From Sphingobacterium detergens (GTDB taxonomy: Bacteria > Bacteroidota > Bacteroidia > Sphingobacteriales > Sphingobacteriaceae), in the NCBI RefSeq assembly GCF_003610355.1, contig NZ_RAPY01000004.1:543799-607798 (forward strand): 64,000 bases of DNA, given 5' to 3'. A program made the translations under genes and the position numbers. Shown here in pieces: positions 25,743 through 35,899 of the stretch. The notes under the pieces were generated by a model that was not told where the DNA came from, did no database searches, and saw nothing but the letters and a program-made list of their open reading frames with translations. The first letter of the stretch is position 1; every line of letters begins with the position of its first letter.

Positions 25743-25896
25743 TATCTTCTTTCAGCAATAGTGGTAAAATAAATACGGGCAAAATAAAGAATTATGCAAA
25801 AGGAGCTTGGCATTGTGGCCGGTTTCTTTGCGTTTTACAAGTAACTGTAGCCTGAATTGCTTTGTTTGTTTAATTTCGTATTTATTGTCTATTAGG

Positions 25897-26841
25897 TCAC
25901 CTTGACAACCATGCTTTAAAACTTTTAATACGATCTTCACTTACCGTAGCGACCGCTTTGTTTTTAGCCTCTTTATCTACGATTAAAGGAGGGGAAAGAT
26001 CAATCACTACGGTGCCTTCTCTATCGCCATTACTGAAAAAGGAACAAGCTTCAATATTGACGATCACCTGCCTGTTGATACGGAAGAATATTTCCGAGCT
26101 GAATTGTGCTTCAATGTCTTTGAGCCCTTCCGATATCGGATAATCATCACCAACAAATGTCCGAAGAAAATTACAGCCGTTGGTACGATAGAAATAGGCT
26201 ATATCTGTAGCCTTAACCGGTATGCTTTTGGTTGCTGTGTTGACAATATAAATTTCTCGCCATTCTTTTTCTGTAGGCTCGACAACTCTTAAAACCGGTT
26301 CGTCCGCAACTGCTATTTCAGGCTCATTAACTACAACTATACGCGCAGGCTCCGTATGTTGTTTGGGATGTTTTGCGGGCCAAAAATGAAAGACAATGTA
26401 ATAGATAAAATAATACAGGTTTGCCATAAAAATGAACAATAGGATCACGGGAAAATCAGCGGAAAAGTATCCTGTTTCACTAATAGTATAACCATACATG
26501 CGAAAGTAAATAGCTGCAAGACCGGCGGCAATCAGGGCAGGAGGGAAGAACCCTAATAGCAGTTGTGCTAAAATTCGACTTTTGGTTTTTTGAAACCAGT
26601 CCAGCTTTTTATCAAGGTATCTTGTGATCAACCATAGGTAATAGAGCACGAGAAAAGCAATAATAAAACTCGCTACCAGGGCATTGTAATAATTGAAATG
26701 CCGGATTATGGTGCTGATGTCTGCCGAATCTCCATAAACAATGATAAAATGGGCTGCGAATAGAGAAAAGATTATTCTTATAAAAATGTCGTTGTATACG
26801 GGTTTGTTATTGTCTATGCTACTGTTTATCATTACTTGCAA
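25897..26841 (-). CDS. Membrane-anchored LytTR DNA-binding regulator
   Basis: A 314-residue protein, with Met4 at 26832 as an alternative start. The first ~165 residues carry about four or five transmembrane helices, and a linker runs to ~205. The C-terminal ~105 residues are a LytTR domain (STATKSIPVKATDIAYFYRT-like strand, FLRTFVGDDYPISEGLKDIE, then FFRINRQVIVNIEACSFF). There is no receiver domain, so it is a one-component, membrane-bound regulator. It is transcribed convergently with the defence-like pair and divergently from the small gene at 26948. Its target is not evident. Confidence 0.85.
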   Translation of the reverse strand: MQVMINSSIDNNKPVYNDIFIRIIFSLFAAHFIIVYGDSADISTIIRHFNYYNALVASFIIAFLVLYYLWLITRYLDKKLDWFQKTKSRILAQLLLGFFPPALIAAGLAAIYFRMYGYTISETGYFSADFPVILLFIFMANLYYFIYYIVFHFWPAKHPKQHTEPARIVVVNEPEIAVADEPVLRVVEPTEKEWREIYIVNTATKSIPVKATDIAYFYRTNGCNFLRTFVGDDYPISEGLKDIEAQFSSEIFFRINRQVIVNIEACSFFSNGDREGTVVIDLSPPLIVDKEAKNKAVATVSEDRIKSFKAWLSR

Positions 26842-26947
26842 ATACGGAATTTATATTGGTTGTTACTTGAACTTATATTATAAATATAATAATATTTTTC
26901 CTTATATTAGATAGTTTTCTTTCTAATTTTCAACGATATACGTAGAT

Positions 26948-27295
26948 ATGGAACAGGTAACTTTTACACCAACTGGAATAGCTTTAAAACAACATGAATT
27001 GTATGGCCTTGATGATGCGCTTCTTTTGGAGCAGGTCACGCATTTAAGAAATGATATTGTAGGCTGGTCCCAGCAGAATTTCATTTTAGATGATAGGCAG
27101 CTAGATTGGCTGGTACAACAGGATGGTAGTTTCAGGGGACAATTCGCAAAACAGATTGCAGATGGCCTTATCGGCAGGTTTGATTTCAATATTATGTTCA
27201 TAGGGCCGCCGCAATCATGGAAAAGCAAAAGGATCGCTGCAAGGGAGAACCTGCCGGTCAAGGCTATAGATATTCGAGTGGAATACATTCCCTGA
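26948..27295 (+). CDS. Unknown 115-aa protein upstream of fecI
   Basis: A soluble 115-residue protein (MEQVTFTPTGIALKQHELYG...) with an acidic, Gln-rich helical middle (LDDRQLDWLVQQDGSFRGQF) and a basic C-terminus. It is transcribed divergently from the LytTR regulator across an AT-rich 106-bp gap. The ECF sigma gene begins 100 nt later, so it may or may not share a transcript. It has no recognised domain. Compact length and a clean start support it as a real gene. Confidence 0.55.
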   Translation: MEQVTFTPTGIALKQHELYGLDDALLLEQVTHLRNDIVGWSQQNFILDDRQLDWLVQQDGSFRGQFAKQIADGLIGRFDFNIMFIGPPQSWKSKRIAARENLPVKAIDIRVEYIP

Positions 27296-27395
27296 AAAAA
27301 AATAGCGGATAACGGCTACTCCTTGCGGGACGTATCATTTTTTTCTTGCATCGTGAGTATATTTTGTTGACATTAGTCCAACCAGTGAATAAACA

Positions 27396-28004
27396 ATGAC
27401 CAGCAGCGGCAAAGAACTAGAGGAGGAAAAAGCGCTATTAACGAGGCTTAAAGAAGGCAATTATGAAGCTTTTGAGGAGGTCTATGGGCTATACTACCGG
27501 CAACTTGCAGGCAATTTGATGAAGCTTCTAAAAAATAGGGATCTGGTTGGAGAAGCGCTTCAGGAGATTTTTATGCGCTTGTGGAATAACCGTGATAATG
27601 TAGATCCGGAAAAACCAATAAAAGCATATTTATTCCGCATTGGTGAGAACCTGGTGTATGATGCTTTTCGCAGGGCAGCACGTGATGAAAAAATGAGGGC
27701 CTATTTTATGGCTTTTACCACAGAAGCCTATGAACACATCGAAAAGACCTTGTATGAGCAGGAGAATAGAAAAATGCTTTATGAGGCTATCGACCAACTT
27801 CCCCCACAACGTAAGAAAGTTTACAGGCTTTGCAAACTTGAAGAAAAAAGTTATAAGGAAATAAGTGAAATGCTCGGTATCTCTACTGCGGCAGTGAATG
27901 ATCACGTTACCAAAGCAAATGCATTTCTGAAGGAATATTTTTCCTCCCATCCAAGCCTACCTGCTCTTATTACAGCAACAGTAATATTGGGCAACCTTTC
28001 TTAA
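27396..28004 (+). CDS. FecI-like ECF sigma factor
   Basis: A 202-residue ECF sigma factor of the Bacteroidota FecI type. Region 2 is at residues ~25-95 (FEEVYGLYYRQLAGNLMKLL, then ALQEIFMRLWNNRD), and region 4 has the helix-turn-helix (LPPQRKKVYRLCKLEEKSYK, then EISEMLGISTAAVNDHV). It recruits RNA polymerase to the promoters of the SusC/SusD locus downstream and is held in check by the FecR-like anti-sigma factor encoded next. The gap before fecR is 105 nt. Confidence 0.9.
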   Translation: MTSSGKELEEEKALLTRLKEGNYEAFEEVYGLYYRQLAGNLMKLLKNRDLVGEALQEIFMRLWNNRDNVDPEKPIKAYLFRIGENLVYDAFRRAARDEKMRAYFMAFTTEAYEHIEKTLYEQENRKMLYEAIDQLPPQRKKVYRLCKLEEKSYKEISEMLGISTAAVNDHVTKANAFLKEYFSSHPSLPALITATVILGNLS

Positions 28005-28109
28005 ATAATTATCTCTGTACAAAATTTTTAAAAAATTTAAAAAAAATAGCAAACCCAGCTATTGATAATTTTATTCCGGTCGTATTGGCTTTTAAAGGAG
28101 ATATAAACC

Positions 28110-29276
28110 GTGGAAGCCAATATTCAAAAACTATTTGAAATATACCTATCTGGTCAGATCAGTAAGGCAGAGCTGCAGCAGCTCCTTGATCGTTTTGATA
28201 CTAGGGATATGGATGAGGACTTAATGTATCATATACGGCGAGTACTTGAATCTGAGAGCGGGAGAATTGATCAGGATATTGAACTAATAGGCAGGGAGGT
28301 GAAAAAGCGGCTTGATGCCGGCCTTAAGCCACCAATCAAAAGCAGACCCATTTGGCAATATCTCGCAGCGGCAGCAGCAATTCTATTGGCTATAAGTATT
28401 GCAACAATTTACTTTTTCAATCTTGGAAATACATCCATTCAACCAACAATAAATATTACTCAGCAGCAGATAAAACCAGGTTCTGATAAGGCAATACTTG
28501 TTTTATCCGATGGCAGGAGTGTTTCCCTAACGGATAGTTCCAGTGCTGCAATTATAGATATTGGAGGTAAAACCATAGCGCAGGTTAAGGACGGAACGAT
28601 CAACTACCTTTTAGCGGATCAGGCAGCCAATGCAAAAGAAAACGCTTTTAATACGGTTCTTGTTCCCCAGGGCGGCCAGTATAAAATTACATTGCCTGAT
28701 GGCAGTAAAGCCTGGCTTAATGCAGGTTCTTCGCTCCGTTATTCCGTTAATTTCGGTTCGGCATCGAGGATACTTGAACTTACCGGAGAAGGCTATTTTG
28801 AGGTGGTAAAAAACAAAAAATTACCGTTTACTGTAAAGTCTGGCTCACTCGAAGTTACAGCACTCGGAACACAATTTAATGTAAATACATACAGTAATGA
28901 ACCCTATGGAGCTGCCACATTGGTGGAAGGCTCCCTGAAAGTTTCGGATATAAGATCACAGAAGACCGTCTTGCTTACACCGGGGGAGCAAGCCTATCAA
29001 TCTACAGGTGGGCTAAAAATGCGACTAGTTAACACCTTTGAGCTGACGGCCTGGAAGGATGGACTTTTTGTAATTAATAAAGCGAGTTTGGAAGCAGTGA
29101 TGCGCCAGATTGAAAGATGGTATGATGTAGAGGTAGATGTAAAGCTTCCGGCTGGAGCTGGAACCTTTACCGGGGAACTACCGAAGAATATATCCATTGC
29201 TGAATTGCTTCAATCTTTGGAGACTGTTACAGGTATAAAATTAAAACTGGAAGGAAGGAGGATAACAAACAGATAA
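28110..29276 (+). CDS. FecR-like anti-sigma factor
   Basis: A 388-residue single-pass membrane anti-sigma factor. The start is a GTG at 28110, chosen because a good ribosome binding site (AAAGGAG) lies 9-10 nt upstream. Residues 1-85 are cytoplasmic and contact FecI. A transmembrane helix follows near residue 90 (YLAAAAAILLAISIATIYFF). The periplasmic FecR domain contains VLVPQGGQYKITLPDGSKAW, WLNAGSSLRYS-type and ALGTQFNVNTY-type segments, followed by a DUF4974-like C-terminus (SLEAVMRQIERWYDVEV). It relays the state of the SusC receptor to the sigma factor. Confidence 0.92.
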   Translation: MEANIQKLFEIYLSGQISKAELQQLLDRFDTRDMDEDLMYHIRRVLESESGRIDQDIELIGREVKKRLDAGLKPPIKSRPIWQYLAAAAAILLAISIATIYFFNLGNTSIQPTINITQQQIKPGSDKAILVLSDGRSVSLTDSSSAAIIDIGGKTIAQVKDGTINYLLADQAANAKENAFNTVLVPQGGQYKITLPDGSKAWLNAGSSLRYSVNFGSASRILELTGEGYFEVVKNKKLPFTVKSGSLEVTALGTQFNVNTYSNEPYGAATLVEGSLKVSDIRSQKTVLLTPGEQAYQSTGGLKMRLVNTFELTAWKDGLFVINKASLEAVMRQIERWYDVEVDVKLPAGAGTFTGELPKNISIAELLQSLETVTGIKLKLEGRRITNR

Positions 29277-29318
29277 GAAGAGATGTGTTTAAATATGTTT
29301 ATGCCTTGGCAAAAAGAT

Positions 29319-29343
29319 AGCCGGAAGTTAGCACCTTCCGGCT
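29319..29343 (+). terminator. Hairpin between fecR and susC
   Basis: A perfect 9-bp stem (AGCCGGAAG / CTTCCGGCT) with a 7-nt loop lies 43 nt after the fecR stop and 69 nt before the susC start. An A-rich run follows instead of a T-run, so it may be an mRNA-stability element or a weak terminator separating the regulator genes from the structural operon. Confidence 0.5.
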
Positions 29344-29411
29344 GGTGCCAGGGTTAAAAAAAGAGTACCGTTCAAAGCAAACTTAATTTAAAACCTAACA
29401 AAAGCAAAAGT

Positions 29412-32400
29412 ATGAATTTAAACATTCATCAAAGAAGAACTATGCACAAAAATAAGTGCATAACGCTCAGAAGCAACCTGGGGGTGCCTGAGAAATACGG
29501 CCTGGGGAGCTGGTTCAGATTTACTTTCCTTATCCTGCTATTTACCTTCCTTTACCTGGCCGCATCTGCACAAAAAGTCAGTATTCATGTAACGAACATG
29601 CCGTTAAAGGAAGTGCTGCAATCACTCCGTAAGCAAAGTGGTTATGCTTTTATGTTCAAGGATCAGTTAATAGCAAAGGCAAAGCCCGTAAATATTGATG
29701 TAAAGGAAAAAGAGATACTGGAAGTACTACCGGTTATTTTCAAGGACCAGCCATTTGGATATAAAATCAATGGTAAAGTAATTACAGTGGTTCCATTAGA
29801 TCGGCCAAAAACGACCACAAAAAATGAGCTAAGACCTTTAAGAGGGCAGGTAATAGACAGTCTAGGCCAACCGCTCGCCAATGTAACTGTACGGATCAAA
29901 AACACCAGTCAGGTAACCAGCTCGGATATGTCCGGCGGTTTTTCCCTACCCGACGTATCAGAAAATGATATCATCACCCTCAGCTTATTGGGGTACCGGG
30001 GACAGGAAATAAAAGAACCTGTAAATGGCATGGTCATTACCATGAATGCATTTGAAGGCATGTTATCTGAGGCTGTTGTCAATATTAACACGGGCTACCA
30101 AAGTATTCCTAAAGAAAGAGCCACGGGATCTTTTGTGGTTATTGATAGTGCTCTACTCAATAGGCGGGTATCAACAAATATCATAGACCGGTTAGATGGA
30201 ATAACGAGTGGTCTTTACTTTAACGGTATGGATAGAATGGATATACCGGAAGCTTCACCCGGCGATCGGTTAGGTATTAGTATCAGAGGAGAGAGTTCCC
30301 TTCTGAGTGCAAAGGACCCCCTGGTCGTACTTGATAATTTTCCATATGCTGGTGAGATCAAAAATATCAACCCGAACGATATTGAATCTATAACTATTTT
30401 AAAGGATGCAGCGGCAGCAAGTATATGGGGGGCCAGGGCTGGAAATGGTGTAATTGTTATTACAACAAAAAAAGGGAAACTTGGAAGCAAGATGAGTTTT
30501 ACTATAAACAGTAACCTGACCATAACAGGCAAACCTGATCTCTATAATGTAAAAAATTATCTGTCTTCCAATGACTTTATTGATGTTGAGAAATTCTTAT
30601 TCACAAAAGGGATTTTTAACCAAGACCTCGTAAATACAACAACGTTTACGCCGGTTTCACCTGTCGTTGAAATCCTGGACAAAGAAAAGAGGGGGTTGAT
30701 AAGCAGTGCTGAGGCCGAACAACTGATAAACTACTACCGAGAACAGGATGTTCGTAAAGACTTTAACAGATATGTTTATCAACCTGGAGTGCGTCAACAG
30801 CATTCAATAGGGCTAAGAGGAGGTACCAATAATTTGGCCTATTCTCTATCTGCAGGGTTTGACAAAAATAATGAAGTAGTTAAAAGAAATGGTTTTAACA
30901 GGACAACCATAAATTCTTACAACACATACACACCAATAAAAAACCTTGAGATATCCTTTGGTATTAACTATACTAACAGCAATACTTCCTTAAATAATAT
31001 CAGTAACACTTTGGGTAATGCTTCTTATGGTGTTGGTGGATGGTATGTGGAAATGTTACCATATTCCCGCTTAATCGGCGAAGATGGTACTCCTACTCCT
31101 ATTCTAAAAGGTTATACTTCTCAATACATAGAAAAACTTAAGGTTTTGGGCTACAAGGATTGGTACTACCGACCAGTTGAAGAGATTAAAAATGCCAATA
31201 ACAATACAAACATAAATGACATTCTACTCCGGCTGGGAGTAAAATACAAATTTGGAAATGGTTTCGATCTGGACCTTCAATACTCAAATGAGCGGCAACG
31301 GTTAAATACGGAAAACATACAGGCTAAGGATTCTTACTATGTCAGAAATCTGGTCAATAGATTTACACGGGTAGATCAGGCCACTGGTAGATTGGTCAAT
31401 ATTTTTCCGGACGGGGCAGTATTTAATAAAAACTCCGCTGATTGGTTAAATAATAATTTCAGGGCACAAATGAACTATCAGAATAAGATTGGCAAGCATT
31501 TTATTTCTGGTCTGGCCGGGTTTGAAATCAGAGAATTGAAATCAGATACCTGGAATCAGACTTTATATGGCTATGATGAACAGTTCGGCACCTCTGTAGG
31601 AAATTTCAATTATCAACAATACTATCCAACCTTACCGACTGGTTCATCTACGATTCCGGCTCCCAATAATTCGATGGACGGAAATCTTGAAAGGTATATA
31701 TCTTATTTTGCAAACGCTAGCTATATTTATGATGACAGGTATCAGGCGACATTGAGCGCAAGAAAGGATGGATCAAATATCTTTGGTGTCAATACCAACA
31801 AAAAGATTACACCGCTATGGTCAGCAGGTCTGGGATGGACGATTAGTAAAGAACAATTCTATGGTTTAAATCCTATAATCTCTTACTTAAAACTTCGAGC
31901 CACTTATGGCTACAATGGTAACTTAAGAAACACCTCTGCTTATTTAAATGGGTACTATTTCAACGATGCAGTAACTGGTTATAATTCCATCAGGATATCT
32001 AGCCCTCCAAACCCTGATCTAAGGTGGGAAAAAGTACGCAATATAAATTTGGGACTAGATTTTTCAGCTTTAGACAATAGGATCAATGGAACGATCGAAT
32101 ATTTTAAGAAAGAAGGCAGCGACCTGCTTCAAAATACACCTTTAGCCTCACAGACCGGTTTTATTAATTATATCAGTAATGCTGCAAAAACCAGGACTAA
32201 TGGACTTGACCTGATCCTGAACTCTAGCAATATCAAAGGGGCATTCAGTTGGAATAGTAATTTGCTGCTTAGTACAATCAGCGATAAACTAATTGCCTAT
32301 GATCCTAAACCGACCTCATTTTATCTGCAGGCTAATGGTGCACCAACACCCTTAGTGGGGTATCCTTTGTATGGCATCTTCAGTTATAAATGGCTAGGAT

Positions 32401-33020
32401 TAGATCCTGAAAATGGCGACCCTATCGGATGGTTGAACGGAGGTCCAAGCAAAAACTACAATGCAATAATGACCAATATCTCCCCTGATAGTGTAAACTT
32501 TCATGGAAGCAGCAGGCCAAAGGTTTTTGGAGGTTTTAGAAATGATTTCGGCTATAAAGGATTCAATCTCTCCATTAATATCGTTTATAAACTTGATTAT
32601 TATTTCCGAAGGACGAGCACGAGTTTAAATTATACCGACATTTTGGGCATGTACCAGCATGTCGATTATAATGCACGCTGGCAGAATCCGGGAGACGAAA
32701 AGATCACCTCCGTTCCATCATTGGTCTATCCCTCAAATTCCCGAAGAAATTCATTTTACCGATACTCCGGTGCATTAGTGGAAAGAGGTGATCACATCAG
32801 GTTACAGGATATCCGTTTAGGATATAGCCTGCCAAAGACACTGATAAATAAGATAGGATTTAGAAAGTTCGAAGTTTATGCTTATGCCCAAAATCTCGGT
32901 ATAATCTGGAGAAAAAACAAGTTGGGGATAGACCCTGATGCCCCTGGTTCGGGTGGAGCTACCATTGTAGATTTAAGAGATCCCGCAAGCTATAGCTTTG
33001 GAATAACTGCAGAATTCTAA
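29412..33020 (+). CDS. susC: SusC/RagA-family TonB-dependent outer-membrane receptor
   Basis: A 1202-residue outer-membrane transporter. After a signal peptide (hydrophobic FTFLILLFTFLYLAASA, cleavage near residue 53) come an STN domain (~60-130; signalling to FecR), a CarboxypepD_reg-like domain (~140-220; GQVIDSLGQPLANVTVRIKN), a TonB plug (RGESSLLSAKDPLVVLDN, then NPNDIESITILKDAAAASIW, GARAGNGVIVITTKKG) and a long beta-barrel ending in ITAEF. The STN domain and adjacent FecI/FecR genes mean that ligand binding probably controls its own synthesis. The ligand is unknown; a thioredoxin-like protein downstream, with no glycosidase or peptidase, makes a glycan-only role uncertain. Confidence 0.95.
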   Translation: MNLNIHQRRTMHKNKCITLRSNLGVPEKYGLGSWFRFTFLILLFTFLYLAASAQKVSIHVTNMPLKEVLQSLRKQSGYAFMFKDQLIAKAKPVNIDVKEKEILEVLPVIFKDQPFGYKINGKVITVVPLDRPKTTTKNELRPLRGQVIDSLGQPLANVTVRIKNTSQVTSSDMSGGFSLPDVSENDIITLSLLGYRGQEIKEPVNGMVITMNAFEGMLSEAVVNINTGYQSIPKERATGSFVVIDSALLNRRVSTNIIDRLDGITSGLYFNGMDRMDIPEASPGDRLGISIRGESSLLSAKDPLVVLDNFPYAGEIKNINPNDIESITILKDAAAASIWGARAGNGVIVITTKKGKLGSKMSFTINSNLTITGKPDLYNVKNYLSSNDFIDVEKFLFTKGIFNQDLVNTTTFTPVSPVVEILDKEKRGLISSAEAEQLINYYREQDVRKDFNRYVYQPGVRQQHSIGLRGGTNNLAYSLSAGFDKNNEVVKRNGFNRTTINSYNTYTPIKNLEISFGINYTNSNTSLNNISNTLGNASYGVGGWYVEMLPYSRLIGEDGTPTPILKGYTSQYIEKLKVLGYKDWYYRPVEEIKNANNNTNINDILLRLGVKYKFGNGFDLDLQYSNERQRLNTENIQAKDSYYVRNLVNRFTRVDQATGRLVNIFPDGAVFNKNSADWLNNNFRAQMNYQNKIGKHFISGLAGFEIRELKSDTWNQTLYGYDEQFGTSVGNFNYQQYYPTLPTGSSTIPAPNNSMDGNLERYISYFANASYIYDDRYQATLSARKDGSNIFGVNTNKKITPLWSAGLGWTISKEQFYGLNPIISYLKLRATYGYNGNLRNTSAYLNGYYFNDAVTGYNSIRISSPPNPDLRWEKVRNINLGLDFSALDNRINGTIEYFKKEGSDLLQNTPLASQTGFINYISNAAKTRTNGLDLILNSSNIKGAFSWNSNLLLSTISDKLIAYDPKPTSFYLQANGAPTPLVGYPLYGIFSYKWLGLDPENGDPIGWLNGGPSKNYNAIMTNISPDSVNFHGSSRPKVFGGFRNDFGYKGFNLSINIVYKLDYYFRRTSTSLNYTDILGMYQHVDYNARWQNPGDEKITSVPSLVYPSNSRRNSFYRYSGALVERGDHIRLQDIRLGYSLPKTLINKIGFRKFEVYAYAQNLGIIWRKNKLGIDPDAPGSGGATIVDLRDPASYSFGITAEF

Positions 33021-33030
33021 TTTGATTGTT

Positions 33031-34422
33031 ATGAAACTGAATAAATACATCATTTACTGTAGCCTGTCCCTGATCCTAATTGGAATCTCAGGCTGTACTA
33101 AACAGGATAAATGGCTAGAGGCCAAAAATCAAAAATCACTAGTTGTGCCTGAAACCTTAGCAGATTTTCAGGCCATACTTGACGATTACAATACTATAAT
33201 CGAACATAATTCTATCGTCGGATTATTGGGAACTGATAATTACTTCCTGACGCAAAATGCATTTAATACGCTTTCACAAGTACAAAGAAATTTATATACA
33301 TGGGATAAAGTCGTTTGGGATACGGATAGGTCAGTTGACTGGGAGAACGGTTATAAGATCGTCGAATATGCTAATATCGTTATTGATGGCCTCAGTAAAA
33401 TGGACAACAAAAATACTTCGGAATATAATTTTGTATTAGGGCAAGCCTATTTTTTAAGAGCAATGGCGTTTTATAACCTGGCGCAAATTTTCTGTAAGCC
33501 GTTTGTAAAGGCATCTGCCTCCAATGACCTTGGAATACCACTGCGGACAACTTCGGATGTGAATATGCTATTCGATCGGGCAACGGTTTCTGAAACCTAT
33601 TTAAGGATTATTAGTGATGCCGAAAAAGCAGCAGGTTTATTACCTGAGCAAATCGTATCTATTAACAGGGCCTCCAAAGTTGCCGCGAATGCATTGCTCA
33701 GCAAAATTCACCTGTTAACGGGAGAATTTGAGAAAGCGGCTTCATATGCCGATCAGGTATTGAAGATTAAAAGTGGCTTAATGGATTTTAATAGCAGGCT
33801 GGCAGACCTCAATACTACTTATCGCTTTCCTCCATCAGGAAGGGATAACCCCGAAATAATTTTCTATGGTAACGGGTATGGTTATAGTCTTGCTGTACCT
33901 GGCCCTGCAGCTCCGGCCTTTGTAGATACCTTGCTCATGGATACTTATGCACAGGGCGATTTGCGAAAAAGCTTCTTTTATATTACAGATCAGGCAACTG
34001 GATACAAAAGGTTCTGTGGTACCTATTCAGGTACAGGAAGTCTGTTTTCAGGTATAGCAGTCAATGAAATTTTATTGATCCGCGCTGAATGCAGAAGCAG
34101 GTTAGGAAATATCCCTGGCGCATTAGCTGATTTAAATCTTCTTCTGAAAAACAGAATTTCCGGTGAATCGTTTACACCCGTCACATCCAGCGAAGATATT
34201 CTGAAAACAATATTGTTGGAACGTCGAAAAGAATTACCCTTTACGTCAAATATCAGATGGGAAGATTTGCGTAGGTTAAACCAGGATAATACAACATCCA
34301 TCACTATTTCAAGGAGATTGGGAGATATGCGATATGATCTATTGCCTAATGATCCAAAATTTGTGTTACCGATACCGAACAATGAGATACAGTTGAGCGG
34401 TTTAGTTCAAAACCCCAGATAA
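33031..34422 (+). CDS. susD: SusD/RagB-family surface lipoprotein
   Basis: A 463-residue surface lipoprotein that binds substrate over the SusC barrel. I prefer the ATG at 33031 to the upstream TTG at 33022. It gives a lipoprotein signal peptide (MKLNKYIIYCSLSLILIGISGC) with the lipobox ISGC at residues 19-22. TPR-like helical segments (YNFVLGQAYFLRAMAFYNLA, ISDAEKAAGLLPEQ) and a C-terminal ERRKELPFTSNIRWEDLRR match SusD proteins. It lies 10 nt after the susC stop. The pair should form one transport complex. Confidence 0.93.
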   Translation: MKLNKYIIYCSLSLILIGISGCTKQDKWLEAKNQKSLVVPETLADFQAILDDYNTIIEHNSIVGLLGTDNYFLTQNAFNTLSQVQRNLYTWDKVVWDTDRSVDWENGYKIVEYANIVIDGLSKMDNKNTSEYNFVLGQAYFLRAMAFYNLAQIFCKPFVKASASNDLGIPLRTTSDVNMLFDRATVSETYLRIISDAEKAAGLLPEQIVSINRASKVAANALLSKIHLLTGEFEKAASYADQVLKIKSGLMDFNSRLADLNTTYRFPPSGRDNPEIIFYGNGYGYSLAVPGPAAPAFVDTLLMDTYAQGDLRKSFFYITDQATGYKRFCGTYSGTGSLFSGIAVNEILLIRAECRSRLGNIPGALADLNLLLKNRISGESFTPVTSSEDILKTILLERRKELPFTSNIRWEDLRRLNQDNTTSITISRRLGDMRYDLLPNDPKFVLPIPNNEIQLSGLVQNPR

Positions 34423-34429
34423 GTAAACG

Positions 34430-35896
34430 ATGAAAAATCTAATAATAACACTTTGCCTTGCTCTTTTTTTTACTAGCGGACTTCATGGGCAAACGCAATT
34501 GCAAAACCCTATGGGTTATATTAATTTGACGATTGATTATAAGGGCCCCGTCAGTGATACGATAATGGTAGTCATGCAAAATGTACTTTACCCTGGTCTG
34601 GATAATCTTCATCATCGCAATATAAAAGCGGATCGTTCATCAGGTCAACGATTCTTTTTTCAAATACCTGTAGAGGATAGTTCCGGTTATTTATCTATAG
34701 CAAAATTACTTCCCGAAAAAATAAGGAAAGCATATGATTTAAAAGGAATACTTACGGATTATTTATGGGAGATCGGCGATGATGTATCTGTAGAGATCTC
34801 CTTCCCCTATTTGGAAAGACCAGAATGGGCAGAATTTACCTTTAACGGAAAAGGTAGCGAAAAATATAAAGCAAGGAAAGAGGTTCTTGGTTTGATGGTA
34901 AAGGATCTTCCTTACATTAATTATAAAGATTCAACCTTCCATAAAGGTGAGCCGGAAGCGATAAATAAAGTTTTAGATATCTTAGATAGCTATGCGCCTT
35001 TTATGTCACACAAAAGTTTTTATATATTGAAAGCAGATAATTTTTACGAGAGGAATGTAGGGAAGGCTATTAGTATTATTAATAATTCGACAAAAGGAAC
35101 GTACAAACGCAAGAAACTTATCCATGATTTTGATTCAGTTTTTTACAATATTGAGGTTTCAGATTCAGATAAACAATATTATAAGCATTCCATTAACTTT
35201 CCATCAAGCTATTTAAGTACACTTTTCTCGCAAACTATAGTGCATTTTGGAACTAGACGGCCAAGTAAGGTTTTTAATAAAATTATGAAAGAAACCGACC
35301 AGGACCTACGAGAAAAATTGTTAGTTATGTTCTTTTTTGAAAATTTTGGCGACGACTCAACTGCAATTCAATTTAAACAAGCTCTAAAAATTGTAACCAC
35401 AAAAAAGTATTTGGATGCTTTAAAGGAATTAAGTTATAAGTATGAACCTTTCGCTCTAGGTGATTACATTTTTGAAGATACAGAAGGAAAAGCTGTTAAC
35501 TTAAGTTCGTATAAAGGAAAAGTCGTGCTAATTGATCTCTGGTTTACCGGATGCGGAGGTTGCGGTTATTTTTATGAGCACACAGTTTCCAAGATAGAAG
35601 AAGACTTTAAGGATAATCAAAACTTCAAGGTAATTTCTATAGGGGTTGATAAAAGAAAGGAGACATGGAATAAGGGTATTGGTTCAGGTGTGTATACTTC
35701 TGCTGAAGGTGCAATTAATTTACATGTAGGTAAACTTGGCGTCCGGCATCCATTCATTCAGGATTTTAATATTCCGGGAATGCCCTGTGCAATTCTTATA
35801 AACAAGCGAGGCCATATTGAACTATTCAATACAACCTCGCTATATTCTGTAGCAACTTTAAAAACTGAAATCAACAGATTACTACTCGAACCTTAA
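34430..35896 (+). CDS. Secreted TlpA-like thioredoxin-fold protein
   Basis: A 488-residue protein with a signal peptide (MKNLIITLCLALFFTSGLHG|Q). An N-terminal ~340-residue region, partly helical, has no recognised motif. The C-terminal ~140 residues have a thioredoxin fold (GKVVLIDLWFTGCGGCGYFY) with CGGC as the active-site pair, then a cis-Pro-like GMPCAILINKRG segment. TlpA-type proteins often accompany SusC/SusD loci in this phylum and reduce disulfides in the periplasm or on the surface. It follows susD by 7 nt and probably belongs to the same operon. Confidence 0.88.
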   Translation: MKNLIITLCLALFFTSGLHGQTQLQNPMGYINLTIDYKGPVSDTIMVVMQNVLYPGLDNLHHRNIKADRSSGQRFFFQIPVEDSSGYLSIAKLLPEKIRKAYDLKGILTDYLWEIGDDVSVEISFPYLERPEWAEFTFNGKGSEKYKARKEVLGLMVKDLPYINYKDSTFHKGEPEAINKVLDILDSYAPFMSHKSFYILKADNFYERNVGKAISIINNSTKGTYKRKKLIHDFDSVFYNIEVSDSDKQYYKHSINFPSSYLSTLFSQTIVHFGTRRPSKVFNKIMKETDQDLREKLLVMFFFENFGDDSTAIQFKQALKIVTTKKYLDALKELSYKYEPFALGDYIFEDTEGKAVNLSSYKGKVVLIDLWFTGCGGCGYFYEHTVSKIEEDFKDNQNFKVISIGVDKRKETWNKGIGSGVYTSAEGAINLHVGKLGVRHPFIQDFNIPGMPCAILINKRGHIELFNTTSLYSVATLKTEINRLLLEP

Positions 35897-35899
35897 TAT

